From: Acidimicrobiaceae bacterium
GTDB taxonomy: Bacteria > Actinomycetota > Acidimicrobiia > Acidimicrobiales > RAAP-2
Assembly (NCBI GenBank): GCA_003132205.1
Contig: PKWY01000027.1
Location: forward strand, 92,507-134,665
DNA length: 42,159 nt
Direction: 5' to 3'
This document shows, in pieces, positions 8,422-16,430 of the stretch. Position numbers and translations under genes: made by a program. The notes beneath the pieces were generated by a model. The model was not told the origin of the DNA. It searched no databases and worked only from the letters and a program-made list of their open reading frames with translations. Numbering within the stretch: the stretch's first letter is position 1; the number at the start of each line of letters is the position of its first letter.

Positions 8422-8970
8422 CTACTTAGCGCTGGCGGGCGGGGGAAAAAGGGTTTCGCGGTAATGGACGAGTTCCGCGATCGACTCGCGAATGTCATCA
8501 AGCGCTCGATGCGACGTTTCCTTTTCGGGCAGCGCGGCGAGGACTTCTGGGTTCCATCTCCGGGCGAGTTCTTTGATCGTCGAGACGTCAACGTTGCGGT
8601 AGTGGAAGAAGGCTTCGAGGTTCGGCATGTACTCCTGCAGGAACCGTCGGTCGGTGCCGATCGAGTTGCCGCAGAGCGGGACGCTGTTCTCCTCGTCGAT
8701 GAACGTCTTCAAGAACGCTAGGGTCGCCGCTTCGGCCTCGCTGGCGGTGGTGGTCGACTGTTTTACGGCTCGCAGCAAACCGGACTTCGTGTGCATCTCG
8801 GTGACGAAATCGCCCATTTCGGCGAGTTGCTCAGGGCTTGCGTGAACTACTAGGTCGGGCCCTTCGGCGACGATATTCAGCTGGTCGTCGGTGATGATCG
8901 TGGCTATTTCGACAATCACATGTCGCTGGGGCTCGAGCCCCGTCATTTCTAAATCCAACCATACGAGCAC
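8422..8970 (-). CDS. orn: Oligoribonuclease
   Basis: This 182-residue 3'-5' exoribonuclease of the DEDDh family degrades short RNA oligonucleotides, including pGpG from cyclic di-GMP breakdown. The motif LDLEMTGL at 5-12 supplies the first acidic pair; [11 protein letters not shown] carries the second motif Asp, and SHRALDDI the final His and Asp. The length matches the family. The start is GTG at 8970, preceded by TAGTGT and six bases and by no Shine-Dalgarno sequence, which suggests a leaderless mRNA. It is divergent from dut, with 57 bp between the two start codons. Confidence 0.96.
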   Translation of the reverse strand: MLVWLDLEMTGLEPQRHVIVEIATIITDDQLNIVAEGPDLVVHASPEQLAEMGDFVTEMHTKSGLLRAVKQSTTTASEAEAATLAFLKTFIDEENSVPLCGNSIGTDRRFLQEYMPNLEAFFHYRNVDVSTIKELARRWNPEVLAALPEKETSHRALDDIRESIAELVHYRETLFPPPASAK

Positions 8971-8976
8971 ATTGCG

Positions 8977-8982
8977 ACACTA
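8977..8982 (-). promoter_or_regulatory. Leaderless-type -10 box of orn
   Basis: On the minus strand TAGTGT is followed by six bases (CGCAAT) and the GTG start of orn, the same spacing as for clpP, dut, fur and msrA. Confidence 0.5.
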
Positions 8983-9015
8983 TCGAATCTTGAGGGCACG
9001 GTGAGGAGCGGGCGG

Positions 9016-9021
9016 TAGCCT
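9016..9021 (+). promoter_or_regulatory. Leaderless-type -10 box of dut
   Basis: TAGCCT is followed by six bases (tcacaa) and the ATG of dut. A TTGAGG at 8990-8995 might be a -35, but the 20-bp gap is long. Confidence 0.5.
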
Positions 9022-9027
9022 TCACAA

Positions 9028-9462
9028 ATGGAGATTCTGACGAAAGTCCTGCACCCCGACGCGGTGCTGCCCGCGTACGCCAACGAGGGCGACGCGGGGT
9101 GCGATCTTGTCGCTGTGGAAACCTGCACCCTGGCGCCCGGTGGAGGTCGGGAAATGGTGGGCACCGGCCTGAGCATTGCCATTCCCGCTGGTTATGGAGG
9201 TTTCGTTCTCCCCAGAAGCGGGCTCGCCGCCAAGTACGGGGTCACCTGCATTAACGCACCCGGGCTCATCGATGCCGGATATCGAGGCGAAGTGAGGGTG
9301 GCGATGGTCAATCTCGATCCGGCGAATGAATACGTGGTGCACAAGGGCGACCGGATCGCCCAGCTGGTGGTGCTTCAGGTGCCAGAGGCGTTCTTCACCG
9401 TCGTCGACGAACTTCCATCGGCATCGCGTGGCGAAGGCGGATTTGGCAGCAGCGGTCTATAG
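9028..9462 (+). CDS. dut: dUTP diphosphatase (dUTPase)
   Basis: This enzyme hydrolyses dUTP to dUMP and pyrophosphate, keeping uracil out of DNA and feeding thymidylate synthesis. The 144-residue protein is a standard homotrimeric dUTPase with all five motifs: AGCDL, PRSGLAAKYG, GLIDAGYRGE, GDRIAQLV and the C-terminal RGEGGFGSSG. The Tyr of motif 3 and the mobile glycine-rich tail complete the active site. No Shine-Dalgarno sequence is present, and a TAGCCT hexamer lies six bases before the ATG, so the mRNA is probably leaderless. The gene stands alone, divergent from orn. Confidence 0.97.
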   Translation: MEILTKVLHPDAVLPAYANEGDAGCDLVAVETCTLAPGGGREMVGTGLSIAIPAGYGGFVLPRSGLAAKYGVTCINAPGLIDAGYRGEVRVAMVNLDPANEYVVHKGDRIAQLVVLQVPEAFFTVVDELPSASRGEGGFGSSGL

Positions 9463-9592
9463 CCCGAGATTTCCGCGCCGCAAGCGTGCCTGATTGGTAA
9501 CCAGCGTCCCTGGAGAAAGACAAGGCTTTCAGGTCAGCCGGAATACGGTGGCAGGACCAACCCGGGTGGTTTCGCCGACGGGGGAGTTGGGC

Positions 9593-9598
9593 TATTAT
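9593..9598 (+). promoter_or_regulatory. Likely -10 box of tRNA-Gly
   Basis: TATTAT ends 10 bp before the mature tRNA 5' end, within an AT-rich CTATTATAG in otherwise GC-rich DNA. No clear -35 is visible. Confidence 0.45.
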
Positions 9599-9608
9599 AG
9601 GTATCCAC

Positions 9609-9684
9609 GCGGACGTAGCTCAGTTGGTAGAGCGCGACCTTGCCAAGGTCGAGGTCGCCGGTTCGAGCCCGGTCGTCCGCTCCA
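9609..9684 (+). tRNA. tRNA-Gly(GCC)
   Basis: The acceptor stem GCGGACG pairs with CGTCCGC, followed by discriminator T and an encoded CCA. The D arm is GCTCAGTTGGTAGAGC. The anticodon stem CGACC/GGTCG encloses TTGCCAA, giving anticodon GCC. The T arm is GCCGGTTCGAGCCCGGT. Length is 76 nt. Confidence 0.97.
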
Positions 9685-9720
9685 AGGTGCTTGTTCCAAG
9701 TTCCTGCTTCTTTGCACCTG

Positions 9721-9751
9721 ATTCCCGATTCCTCGAAAGAGAGTCGGGAAT
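9721..9751 (+). terminator. Hairpin downstream of tRNA-Gly
   Basis: ATTCCCGA (9721-9728) pairs with TCGGGAAT (9744-9751), with an inner CTC-GAAA-GAG. It lies 36 bp after the tRNA and is followed by TGTGCTT, so it may terminate or protect the tRNA transcript. Confidence 0.45.
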
Positions 9752-10224
9752 TGTGCTTGGCGATCCGGGATGTGGTTTTCTTCATCATCGCGGGACGCAA
9801 GATGGACCGCCTCGAAGGTGGCTCAGCGGATCTCACCCGTGATGGTCGTGACGATGCCCTCCTCAGTCGAGAGATGCCGAACGATCCTTACGCACCAACG
9901 GGCGGCGCGGCGCCGATTACTGCTTCGCCCAGGATTGACTGTGGCCGCAGTTTTGACACTTTCTCTCGGGACCGCCGAAGTGCTCTTGGAACAGCGCATC
10001 GCACCTTTGCAATCGGTGGAGATTGCGTATTGACCGCTGCCGGTACGGTCGCGATGGATGACGAACGCAGCCGAACCGAAGCCCACGACAACCAGCACCA
10101 GTGGCGAGGTACGACCAGTTCCCGACGAGGAGCACTACGACGATGAGCGCCTCATGATTGGGTACAGATCGATTCTGCTCAGGGGCCGCCTGCCGGATGG
10201 CGGGCCAGTCATTGGCCGGGCCGA
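9752..10224. other. Segment without a supportable gene
   Basis: Short open frames exist on both strands (for example plus 9770-10033 and 10058-10423, minus 9823-10098), but none shows a recognisable domain, ribosome-binding site or clean neighbour spacing, and they overlap one another. It may be untranslated spacer or an eroded gene. Confidence 0.5.
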
Positions 10225-10431
10225 CTATTCGTACGAATGGCGTTCGCGGAGGAGTTCTACGGCTTCGACTATGGACTCAGGGTCCGGACCCGGGTGCAGC
10301 AGTTTCTCACGCTCCACAGCGGCCTCGTCGAGGCCCGGCGTCTCGACAAACGGCGGCTGGGTGAGGAACGTGTCAATTGGCTCCGAGTCGTCCGAGATGG
10401 TCGTCTCGTCGTGGTCATCATGATGGGGCAT
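10225..10431 (-). CDS. Small acidic hypothetical protein (68 residues)
   Basis: This possible gene encodes a 68-residue, strongly acidic protein beginning MPHHDDHDETTISDDSEP and ending in an amphipathic, probably helical stretch ESIVEAVELLRERHSYE. No family is recognised. The case for it rests on the ATG at 10431 being preceded by TACAGT and seven bases (GAGTCAT), the leaderless-promoter layout seen at better-established genes here, and on its being the most protein-like frame in this segment. A longer reading from 10458 adds nine residues without extra support. It could be a chance open frame. Confidence 0.4.
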   Translation of the reverse strand: MPHHDDHDETTISDDSEPIDTFLTQPPFVETPGLDEAAVEREKLLHPGPDPESIVEAVELLRERHSYE

Positions 10432-10732
10432 ATGACTCACTGTAGAACCAGGTCCCACCGCTCGTCACCAAGCGCGGCTGTATATCCGAGCCCGGTCGGC
10501 AGGCCGGGAGCTGGTCGCGCCTGACTGCCCTCGAATCCGAGAGGATCCAGCCAAACGTTGTCGCGACACTTAGGGCGTGGCGGCGACTTCGTGCGGTCCA
10601 CCGTTACGGGGACGGCTGGCCCATCTCTTCAACGCAGCCGTTCGGACATTTTCCGTCACTGTCACCGAATGATTGCCCGGACGCGCATTCTTCACCGAGC
10701 GCATTGCCTAATCTTTAGCGAAGGGGGTTTCG
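10432..10732. other. Intergenic segment before the esterase gene
   Basis: No gene, tRNA or strong repeat is seen. The last 30 bases carry TAATCT near 10709 and a purine-rich AAGGGGG that serves as the ribosome-binding site of the esterase. Confidence 0.5.
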
Positions 10733-11671
10733 ATGGTCCATCCAGCACTTGAGCCGTACGTTCGAGCGGTCCGCGCAAATCCTGCTCCGCATCCTTCCAC
10801 GATCAGTATCGAAGAGCGGCGCGCCACGTATCGTCAACTCGCCGAGGCGATTCGCGGCGAGCCCGAACCGGTCGAGTCGGTCGTCGACGGGGTAGTGGCG
10901 CTCGAGGGGCGGACACTCTCGACTCGCCTCTACATACCGTTCAACGACGAGAACAAGGCGCTCGTCATCTACTTTCACGGCGGGGCTTTCGTGGTGGGTG
11001 ATCTCGAAACCCACGATGGGCTCTGTCGGCGTTTGAGCGCCGACACGCGGATGAGTTTTCTCGCAATTGATTATCGCTTGGCGCCCGAGAACGAGTTTCC
11101 GGCGGGGATCGATGATGCCGTCGACGTCATTCGTTACGTCAAGAGTCATCTTGGCGATTACGCGGTGCCCGACGCGGAACTCATCGTCATGGGCGACTCG
11201 TCGGGTGGCTCGCTCGTCGCGGTCGCGGCCGCTCTCACCCGCAACGAGGGACTTGGTATCGCGGCCCAGGTGATCATCTATCCAACCCTTGGTCCGGAGT
11301 TGCTCACGGACTCCGCGCACACGTACGGCGTGGGTTACATGCTCGACCTTGACCACCTGCGCTACGACTACGGCCAGTACCTCGGCGAGTGGAGCGATCA
11401 CACCGATCCGCGCGTGACGCCGCTCTTGTTCGACGACCTGACGGGCGCCCCGCCCGCGATCGTGGTGGTGGCCGAATGCGACCCGCTGCGCGACGAGGGC
11501 GTTGCCTACGCGGGCCTCCTGGAGCACTTCGGAGTACCGGTCGAGCTACTCGAGGCCGAGGGCATGCTGCACGGATTCCTGAGGATGGGAGCCCTCGTTC
11601 CCGAGGCGCTTGAGATCGTCGACGATCTGGCCGAGCACATGCATCGATGCGTGGAGATCGCCTCTTCGTGA
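10733..11671 (+). CDS. Alpha/beta-hydrolase esterase (hormone-sensitive-lipase family)
   Basis: This 312-residue carboxylesterase belongs to the HSL-type (family IV) group. The oxyanion-hole motif HGGAF begins at His82, the nucleophile Ser156 lies in GDSSGG, the catalytic Asp is in ECDPLRD, and the His is in GMLHGF. There is no signal peptide, so it acts in the cytoplasm on short or medium acyl esters. A purine-rich AAGGGGG precedes the ATG. The stop codon overlaps the GTG start of the sulfatase-type hydrolase by four bases (GTGA), so the two are translationally coupled. Confidence 0.93.
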   Translation: MVHPALEPYVRAVRANPAPHPSTISIEERRATYRQLAEAIRGEPEPVESVVDGVVALEGRTLSTRLYIPFNDENKALVIYFHGGAFVVGDLETHDGLCRRLSADTRMSFLAIDYRLAPENEFPAGIDDAVDVIRYVKSHLGDYAVPDAELIVMGDSSGGSLVAVAAALTRNEGLGIAAQVIIYPTLGPELLTDSAHTYGVGYMLDLDHLRYDYGQYLGEWSDHTDPRVTPLLFDDLTGAPPAIVVVAECDPLRDEGVAYAGLLEHFGVPVELLEAEGMLHGFLRMGALVPEALEIVDDLAEHMHRCVEIASS

Positions 11672-13107
11672 ATGTTCTCTTCATCACCCTCGACCAGTTT
11701 CGAGGCGACTCCTACGGTGCGGCCGGGCATCCGCTCGTAAAGACCCCGACCCTGGACCGCATCGCGAGCGAGGGGGTCCGTCTCGAGCGCCACTACTCCC
11801 AGTCGGCACCCTGCGCGCCGGGACGAGCCGCGCTGTACACCGGGACCTACCAGATGAACAACCGCGTCGTGGCGAACGGCACGCCGCTTTCGGCGAGATT
11901 CGAGAATGTGGCGACCGTGGCGCGTAGTGCCGGCTACGACCCCATCCTCTTTGGTTACACCGACCAGGGACTCGATCCCAACCAGTCGGAGGGGTTTGAC
12001 GATCCCCGTCTCGACAGCTACGACAGCATCCTGCCCGGCTTCTCCGTGGGCCTTTACATGCCTGAGAGCCAAGCGGGTTGGATCCAATACCTGCGATCCA
12101 AGGGCTACGTGGTCGAGAGTGGCTGGGCTCCGGCGCTGCGCGGTGAACCCGAGAGACCGGTGGAGGATTCGCACAGCGGCTTTCTCACGAATCGATTCGT
12201 CGACTGGCTTCGCACCCAGGAGAGTGGCTGGTTCGCCCACTTGAGCTATCTGCGTCCCCATCCTCCCTACGCCGCGGCGGGGGAGTATTCGAAGATGTAC
12301 GACCCGGCCGACGTCGAGCTTCCAATCGCGCCCGTCGACAAGGACCTGCGACATCCAATCCACGAGGTCGCGCTGGCCGTGCGTGCGAGCGCGGCGCCCA
12401 CCGACGAACGCGAGATGCGTAGTCTGCGCGCGCAGTACTACGGAATGATCAGCGAAGTCGACTTCCAGCTGGGTCGGGTTGTCGCGATACTCGAAGAGCG
12501 AGGCGAGTGGCAGGACACGCTGGTGGTGGTCACGTCGGACCACGGTGAGCAACTCGGCGACCACGGGTTGATCGAGAAGCTGGGGTTCTTTCCTCAGAGT
12601 TATCACATACTCGGACTCTGGCGCGATCCACGAGACGCTCACGCGGGAACGAGCATCAACGCCTTCAGCGAGAACGTCGATCTCCTTCCGACCCTGTGCG
12701 ACTCGCTGGGAGTCGAGGCTCCCAGCCAGTGCGATGGCCGCTCGCTCGCGCCGTTGTTCAATGGCAAACCGTGTGAATGGCGCACCGCCGCCCACTACGA
12801 GTGGGACTACCGTGAGTACTGGATCAACGACCACACGCGGCGCTGGCCCAAGGATCGCACGCTCTCGCGTCAGAACATCGCTATCTCAGTGAGCGGTGAT
12901 ATTTCGTACGTTCAGTTCGGCGATGGATCGTTCAGGTGTTTCGACCTGGGGGCAGATCCCACATGGCGCACCGAGTGCCACGACGCGACCCGAGTCCTGC
13001 GCGCGGCCCAGGAGCAGCTGGTGTGGCGTCAGGAGCACTTGAACCGCGACATGACCGACATGCTGCTTCGCCCCAGCCGGCCCGGTCGATGGCCTGAAGG
13101 CTTCTAG
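11668..13107 (+). CDS. Sulfatase-superfamily hydrolase (arylsulfatase / phosphonate monoester hydrolase type)
   Basis: This is a 479-residue metal-dependent hydrolase of the type I sulfatase fold. The metal-binding segment LDQFRGDSYG is near the N-terminus. The sulfatase signature CAPGRAALYTG (Cys49-Ala-Pro-Gly-Arg53) has the CxPxR form needed for conversion of Cys to formylglycine, so a formylglycine-generating enzyme elsewhere in the genome is predicted. The following MNNRVVANGTPL and AGYDPILFGYT segments resemble phosphonate monoester hydrolases/phosphodiesterases more than classical arylsulfatases. The metal-site TSDHGEQLGDHG is near residue 290. No signal peptide is present. The start is GTG 11668, overlapping the esterase stop; a reading from 11647 is less likely. 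The 3' end overlaps the TetR gene by four bases. Confidence 0.88.
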   Translation: MNVLFITLDQFRGDSYGAAGHPLVKTPTLDRIASEGVRLERHYSQSAPCAPGRAALYTGTYQMNNRVVANGTPLSARFENVATVARSAGYDPILFGYTDQGLDPNQSEGFDDPRLDSYDSILPGFSVGLYMPESQAGWIQYLRSKGYVVESGWAPALRGEPERPVEDSHSGFLTNRFVDWLRTQESGWFAHLSYLRPHPPYAAAGEYSKMYDPADVELPIAPVDKDLRHPIHEVALAVRASAAPTDEREMRSLRAQYYGMISEVDFQLGRVVAILEERGEWQDTLVVVTSDHGEQLGDHGLIEKLGFFPQSYHILGLWRDPRDAHAGTSINAFSENVDLLPTLCDSLGVEAPSQCDGRSLAPLFNGKPCEWRTAAHYEWDYREYWINDHTRRWPKDRTLSRQNIAISVSGDISYVQFGDGSFRCFDLGADPTWRTECHDATRVLRAAQEQLVWRQEHLNRDMTDMLLRPSRPGRWPEGF

Positions 13108-13709
13108 CGAGGCTCCACCCTCAGGGCGTCGAAGCCTCGTTGGACGCCGGACAGGAACTGAAGGAAGGTCTCGTCGCGGTCCCGGGCGAAATTGATGTCC
13201 AGGATTTCGAGGGAGATATAGCCGTGGCAGGCGGCCCAGAGCATCTGGGCGAGGTTGTCTGACGCGATGTCTGGGAACATGCCCACCGACTGACACCGTT
13301 CGATGTGCTTCACGAGCTCCTGGAAAGCCCTCGTCGCCACGTACGCGGCGGCGATCGACGGGGTGAAGCCCACGAAACGATTCATGAACATCACGGTGTA
13401 GTGGGACTTGTGTTCGAGGGCGAACTTTCGGTACGCGATGCCGGAACGTAGAAGCTCGTCCTCGGGATCGCCGCCGATGGGCGCTAATTCTCGCTGCAGG
13501 ATCGTGAACCCCTCGGTCCAGATCGCGTCGAGCAGTCCGTTCTTCCCGTCGAAGTGGTTGTAGATGGCCATCGGAGCTACGTTGGCCTTTCGAGCAATCG
13601 CCCGGACGGTGAAGCCTTCGGGACCTGATTCGCTCAAGAGTTGTAGCGCCGCGTTCATCACCTCGGGAACAATGAGCTGAGAGGGAGTTCGCTGTGGACG
13701 GGGTGACAT
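13104..13709 (-). CDS. TetR-family transcriptional regulator
   Basis: This is a 201-residue DNA-binding repressor. The N-terminal helix-turn-helix spans about 33-54 (FTVRAIARKANVAPMAIYNHF). The ligand-binding domain contains WAACHGYISLEIL, the pattern of the TetR C-terminal WHG group. The ATG at 13709 lies one base from a 35-bp palindrome that contains TATACT seven bases before the start, so the gene is probably leaderless and self-repressed. Two more copies of the same operator precede the divergent MFS pump gene, its evident target. The 3' end overlaps the convergent sulfatase-type gene by four bases. Confidence 0.93.
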   Translation of the reverse strand: MSPRPQRTPSQLIVPEVMNAALQLLSESGPEGFTVRAIARKANVAPMAIYNHFDGKNGLLDAIWTEGFTILQRELAPIGGDPEDELLRSGIAYRKFALEHKSHYTVMFMNRFVGFTPSIAAAYVATRAFQELVKHIERCQSVGMFPDIASDNLAQMLWAACHGYISLEILDINFARDRDETFLQFLSGVQRGFDALRVEPR

Positions 13710-13710
13710 C

Positions 13711-13745
13711 GGACAAAGTATAGAACAATGTTCTATACTTTGTCC
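13711..13745. promoter_or_regulatory. TetR operator O1: palindrome with 17-bp arms over the tetR promoter
   Basis: GGACAAAGTATAGAACA (13711-13727), a central A, then its exact complement (13729-13745). The core is TATAGAACAATGTTCTATA. On the minus strand TATACT inside this palindrome is a -10 box seven bases before the tetR ATG, so bound repressor would block its own gene. Confidence 0.85.
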
Positions 13746-13833
13746 CGATCGGTCTCAAGCCATATCTTCGGTCACCTCCGGGAGTCCTTGAATTCGCATG
13801 AGGTCGCTTGTGGACAGGGCGGAACTGGCTCAA

Positions 13834-13852
13834 TGTAGAACGATGTTCTATA
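13834..13852. promoter_or_regulatory. TetR operator O2, upstream of the MFS pump
   Basis: TGTAGAACGATGTTCTATA matches the O1 core at 17 of 19 positions and contains the palindrome TAGAAC-GAT-GTTCTA. Confidence 0.8.
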
Positions 13853-13854
13853 TC

Positions 13855-13873
13855 TATAGAACAAGATGCTATA
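13855..13873. promoter_or_regulatory. TetR operator O3, overlapping the MFS pump promoter
   Basis: TATAGAACAAGATGCTATA matches the O1 core at 16 of 19 positions. It begins 21 bp after O2, about two helical turns, so both sites face the same side of the DNA. A TATAAAGT at 13870-13877, just before the pump ATG, overlaps its right end. Confidence 0.7.
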
Positions 13874-13881
13874 AAGTCTCC

Positions 13882-15423
13882 ATGAACCGGGCCACGAAAG
13901 ACCGCCGTTGGCTGATTCTCTTGGTCCTTTGCGTGACCGTCTTCTTGGTCGTGGTTGACAACACCATTGTCAACGTTGCGCTTCCCACGCTTTCCGAACG
14001 CCTCAAGGCAACGGACTCGGATCTGCAGTGGATCGTCGATGGCTACTCGCTGCCCTTTGCGGGACTGCTCCTGGCGGGCGGCAGCCTCTCTGACCGTTAC
14101 GGGCGAAGGCGCGTCATGCAGACCGCGATCCTCGCCTTCGGGCTCTTCTCACTTCTCGCCGCGCGCTCGACGAACATCTCCGAACTTCTGGTGGCTCGAG
14201 CATTGTTGGGAGCCGCCGCCGCCTTCATCTTCCCGGCCACCCTCTCGCTCTTGACGATGACCTTCGAGGACCCGTCGGAACGCGCGAAGGCCTTCGGCTT
14301 CTGGGGGGCGACCAGTGGCGTGGCGGTCGCCTTCGGGCCCATTGTTGGTGGAGCACTCATCACCCATTACTGGTACGGGTCGATCTTCCTCGTCAACATT
14401 CCCATCGTGCTGATCGCATTCTTCTCGGTGGCGGCGGTCGTCCCGGAGTCGAAAGCTCCGCGTCCCAAACGTTTCGACTGGGTTGCCCTCCTGGTCGGAA
14501 GCGCCGCGATCACGTTCCTGGTGTTCGCCATCATCGAGGGTCCCACGTGGGGCTGGAGATCTGAGTCAACCTTGGGCCTCCTGGCCTCGTCGGTGCTGCT
14601 CTTTCTGGGCTCAGTGCTCTACGAGCTTCGACGCGATGAGCCCCTACTCGACGTACGGGTATTCGCGAACAGGGGGTTCAGCGCCGGCGCGGCATCAATC
14701 GCCACCAGCTTCTTCTGCCTTTTCGGGTTCATCTTCCTGGTAACCCAGTACTTTCAACTGATCAAGGGATACACAGCCTTCTCGGCGGGTGTCCACACGT
14801 TGCCCTTCGCCTTCGTCACGGTGATCGCCACGCCCCTCGGAGCGACATTGGCTCTGCGATTCGGCGCGCGATACGTGGTGAGCATCGGGCTGTTGATCAT
14901 GGGAGTCGCCCTCATGTGGATGGCCAACATCAGTGCCACCGCCCACTACCTCGGACCAGTGATTGGCAGCATGGTGGTGCTCGCCGTCGGGTTCTCCCTG
15001 ATCACGGCGCCCTCCACCGCGGCGATCATGAAGTCGCTGCGGCCCGAGCAGATCGGTGCCGGAGCGGCGGTCAACGAGACCACCAGGGAGATCGGCGGGA
15101 CTCTCGGCGTCGCGGTCTTCGGCTCGGTCTTCTCATCCCTGTTCACCCCCCAGGTGCGAATGGCCCTTTCGGACCTGGGACTCAGCCACCACCAGCTCGA
15201 CTCGGCTCAGGGCTCAATGCAGTCGGCACTCGCCGTCGTTGCTCGCGTGCCTCACGCTTCGCCCTTGTTCGTTGAGGTGAATAGGGGCGTCACCTCGGCG
15301 TTCATGAATGGTTTTCATCGAGGCTGCATGGTAGGCGCCATCGCGACGACCCTCATGGGATTGTCGGTCTTTCGGTTCCTTCCAAAGGAGGCTGCCCGCA
15401 AAGAGGAACTGGTGCTCGCGTAG
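13882..15423 (+). CDS. MFS multidrug efflux pump, DHA2 (EmrB/QacA) type
   Basis: This 513-residue proton-driven exporter has 14 predicted membrane helices. Helix 1 carries the DHA2 motif VVDNTIVNVALPTL, motif A is GGSLSDRYGRRR between helices 2 and 3, and the helix 5 region contains FGFWGATSGVAVAFGPIVGG. The start at 13882 (MNRATKDRRW) places a short basic tail before helix 1; a reading from 13798 would cross two operator copies and is rejected. Operators O2 and O3 immediately upstream show control by the divergent TetR repressor, so induction by a toxic ligand is expected. The substrate is unknown. Confidence 0.93.
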   Translation: MNRATKDRRWLILLVLCVTVFLVVVDNTIVNVALPTLSERLKATDSDLQWIVDGYSLPFAGLLLAGGSLSDRYGRRRVMQTAILAFGLFSLLAARSTNISELLVARALLGAAAAFIFPATLSLLTMTFEDPSERAKAFGFWGATSGVAVAFGPIVGGALITHYWYGSIFLVNIPIVLIAFFSVAAVVPESKAPRPKRFDWVALLVGSAAITFLVFAIIEGPTWGWRSESTLGLLASSVLLFLGSVLYELRRDEPLLDVRVFANRGFSAGAASIATSFFCLFGFIFLVTQYFQLIKGYTAFSAGVHTLPFAFVTVIATPLGATLALRFGARYVVSIGLLIMGVALMWMANISATAHYLGPVIGSMVVLAVGFSLITAPSTAAIMKSLRPEQIGAGAAVNETTREIGGTLGVAVFGSVFSSLFTPQVRMALSDLGLSHHQLDSAQGSMQSALAVVARVPHASPLFVEVNRGVTSAFMNGFHRGCMVGAIATTLMGLSVFRFLPKEAARKEELVLA

Positions 15424-15524
15424 GTCCGTCCCCGTTCATTCTCAGGCTCTGCCACTCAGCGCGTCCAATTTCTGGTATCAATAGAACCCATACGCCAACC
15501 CGGCGAAGATTAAGAGGAGTTTTC

Positions 15525-16409
15525 ATGCTTCGAATCACCCGCGTGCGACAAGCGCTCGTCATGACAGGAATCACATCGCTCGTTCTGGCCTCGAGCGTGG
15601 TTGCCGGTGCATCGTCGACCTCAGGCGTCTACAACGCTGCAGACGCCAAGATGGTGCCTGCGAGCTACAAGGGTACGACGCTGCAAGTCGCGACCGACGC
15701 CAGTTATCCGCCGGATGAATCAATGCACGGAACAACCATGGTGGGCTTCGACGTCGATCTGACCAACGCCATCGCCAAGACCCTTGGACTCAAGGTCAAG
15801 GAAGTCAACGTGAAATTCGCCAGCATCATCGCTGGTATTCAGGCCGGCAAGTACCAGGTTGGCAACTCTTCATTCACCGACGAGAAGTCGCGCGAGAAGA
15901 GCGTGAACTTCGTCGACTACTTCCAGGCTGGCGAGGCCGTGTACGTCAAGTCAAGCTCTAAGGCAAAGTTCACTGGGCTCTCGAGCCTCTGTGGGAAGAC
16001 CGTCGCAGTGGAAACCGGCACGACCGAACAGTCCGACGCAGTCAAGACGGCGAAGACGTGCCCATCAGGCAAGAAGCTGTCGGTTCTGGCCTACCCGGAC
16101 CAGACGTCGGCGAACCTCGCCGTGTCGTCCGGTCGAGCCACCATGGGTTTCCTCGACAGTCAAGTCGCAGGCTACGTGGTAGCGCAGTCGAACGGAGCCT
16201 TCAAGCTCTTGGGCAGCGCGATCGAAGTGGCCCCCTACGGCATCGCAACCCCCAAGTCGTCCGCGGGCAAGAGCCTGGCCATGGCGTTCCAGATGGCGCT
16301 CAAGACCATGATCGCGAACGGCACGTACGGCGCGATCCTGTCGAAGTGGGGCGTCTCTGCCGGGGGACTTCCCGCCAGCAAGATTGTGCTCAACGGAGCA
16401 CTCTCCTAG
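15525..16409 (+). CDS. Amino-acid ABC transporter substrate-binding protein
   Basis: This is a 294-residue periplasmic-type binding protein of family 3 (polar amino acids). A signal peptide spans about 1-30 (basic MLRITRVRQ, hydrophobic core, then VVAGASS). No lipobox cysteine follows, so signal peptidase I cleavage rather than lipid anchoring is expected. The mature part has LQVATDASYPP, GFDVDLTNAIAKTLG, IIAGIQAGKYQVGNSSFTDEKSREKSVNFVDYF and TVAVETGTTEQ, the ligand-lobe signatures of this family. AGAGGAG lies before the ATG. The permease, ATPase and CoA-transferase genes follow on the same strand. The ligand is probably an amino acid or related small acid but cannot be specified. Confidence 0.92.
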   Translation: MLRITRVRQALVMTGITSLVLASSVVAGASSTSGVYNAADAKMVPASYKGTTLQVATDASYPPDESMHGTTMVGFDVDLTNAIAKTLGLKVKEVNVKFASIIAGIQAGKYQVGNSSFTDEKSREKSVNFVDYFQAGEAVYVKSSSKAKFTGLSSLCGKTVAVETGTTEQSDAVKTAKTCPSGKKLSVLAYPDQTSANLAVSSGRATMGFLDSQVAGYVVAQSNGAFKLLGSAIEVAPYGIATPKSSAGKSLAMAFQMALKTMIANGTYGAILSKWGVSAGGLPASKIVLNGALS

Positions 16410-16430
16410 GAACTTGAAGCAACTCCGCCC

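Noticed and set aside
9534..9836. Minus-strand open frame containing RARTGDLDLGKVALYQLSYVR
   Set aside because: It is the antisense of tRNA-Gly. This peptide is a familiar false protein produced by reading across tRNA genes.
10058..10423. Plus-strand open frame with a protein-like first half (PVPDEEHYDDERL)
   Set aside because: There is no ribosome-binding site or leaderless box. The second half is the complement of the better candidate at 10225-10431 and is Ser-rich without a domain.
11506..12834. Minus-strand open frame of 442 codons
   Set aside because: It is antisense to the sulfatase-type gene, whose motifs and frame are clear. Long antisense frames are common in GC-rich DNA.
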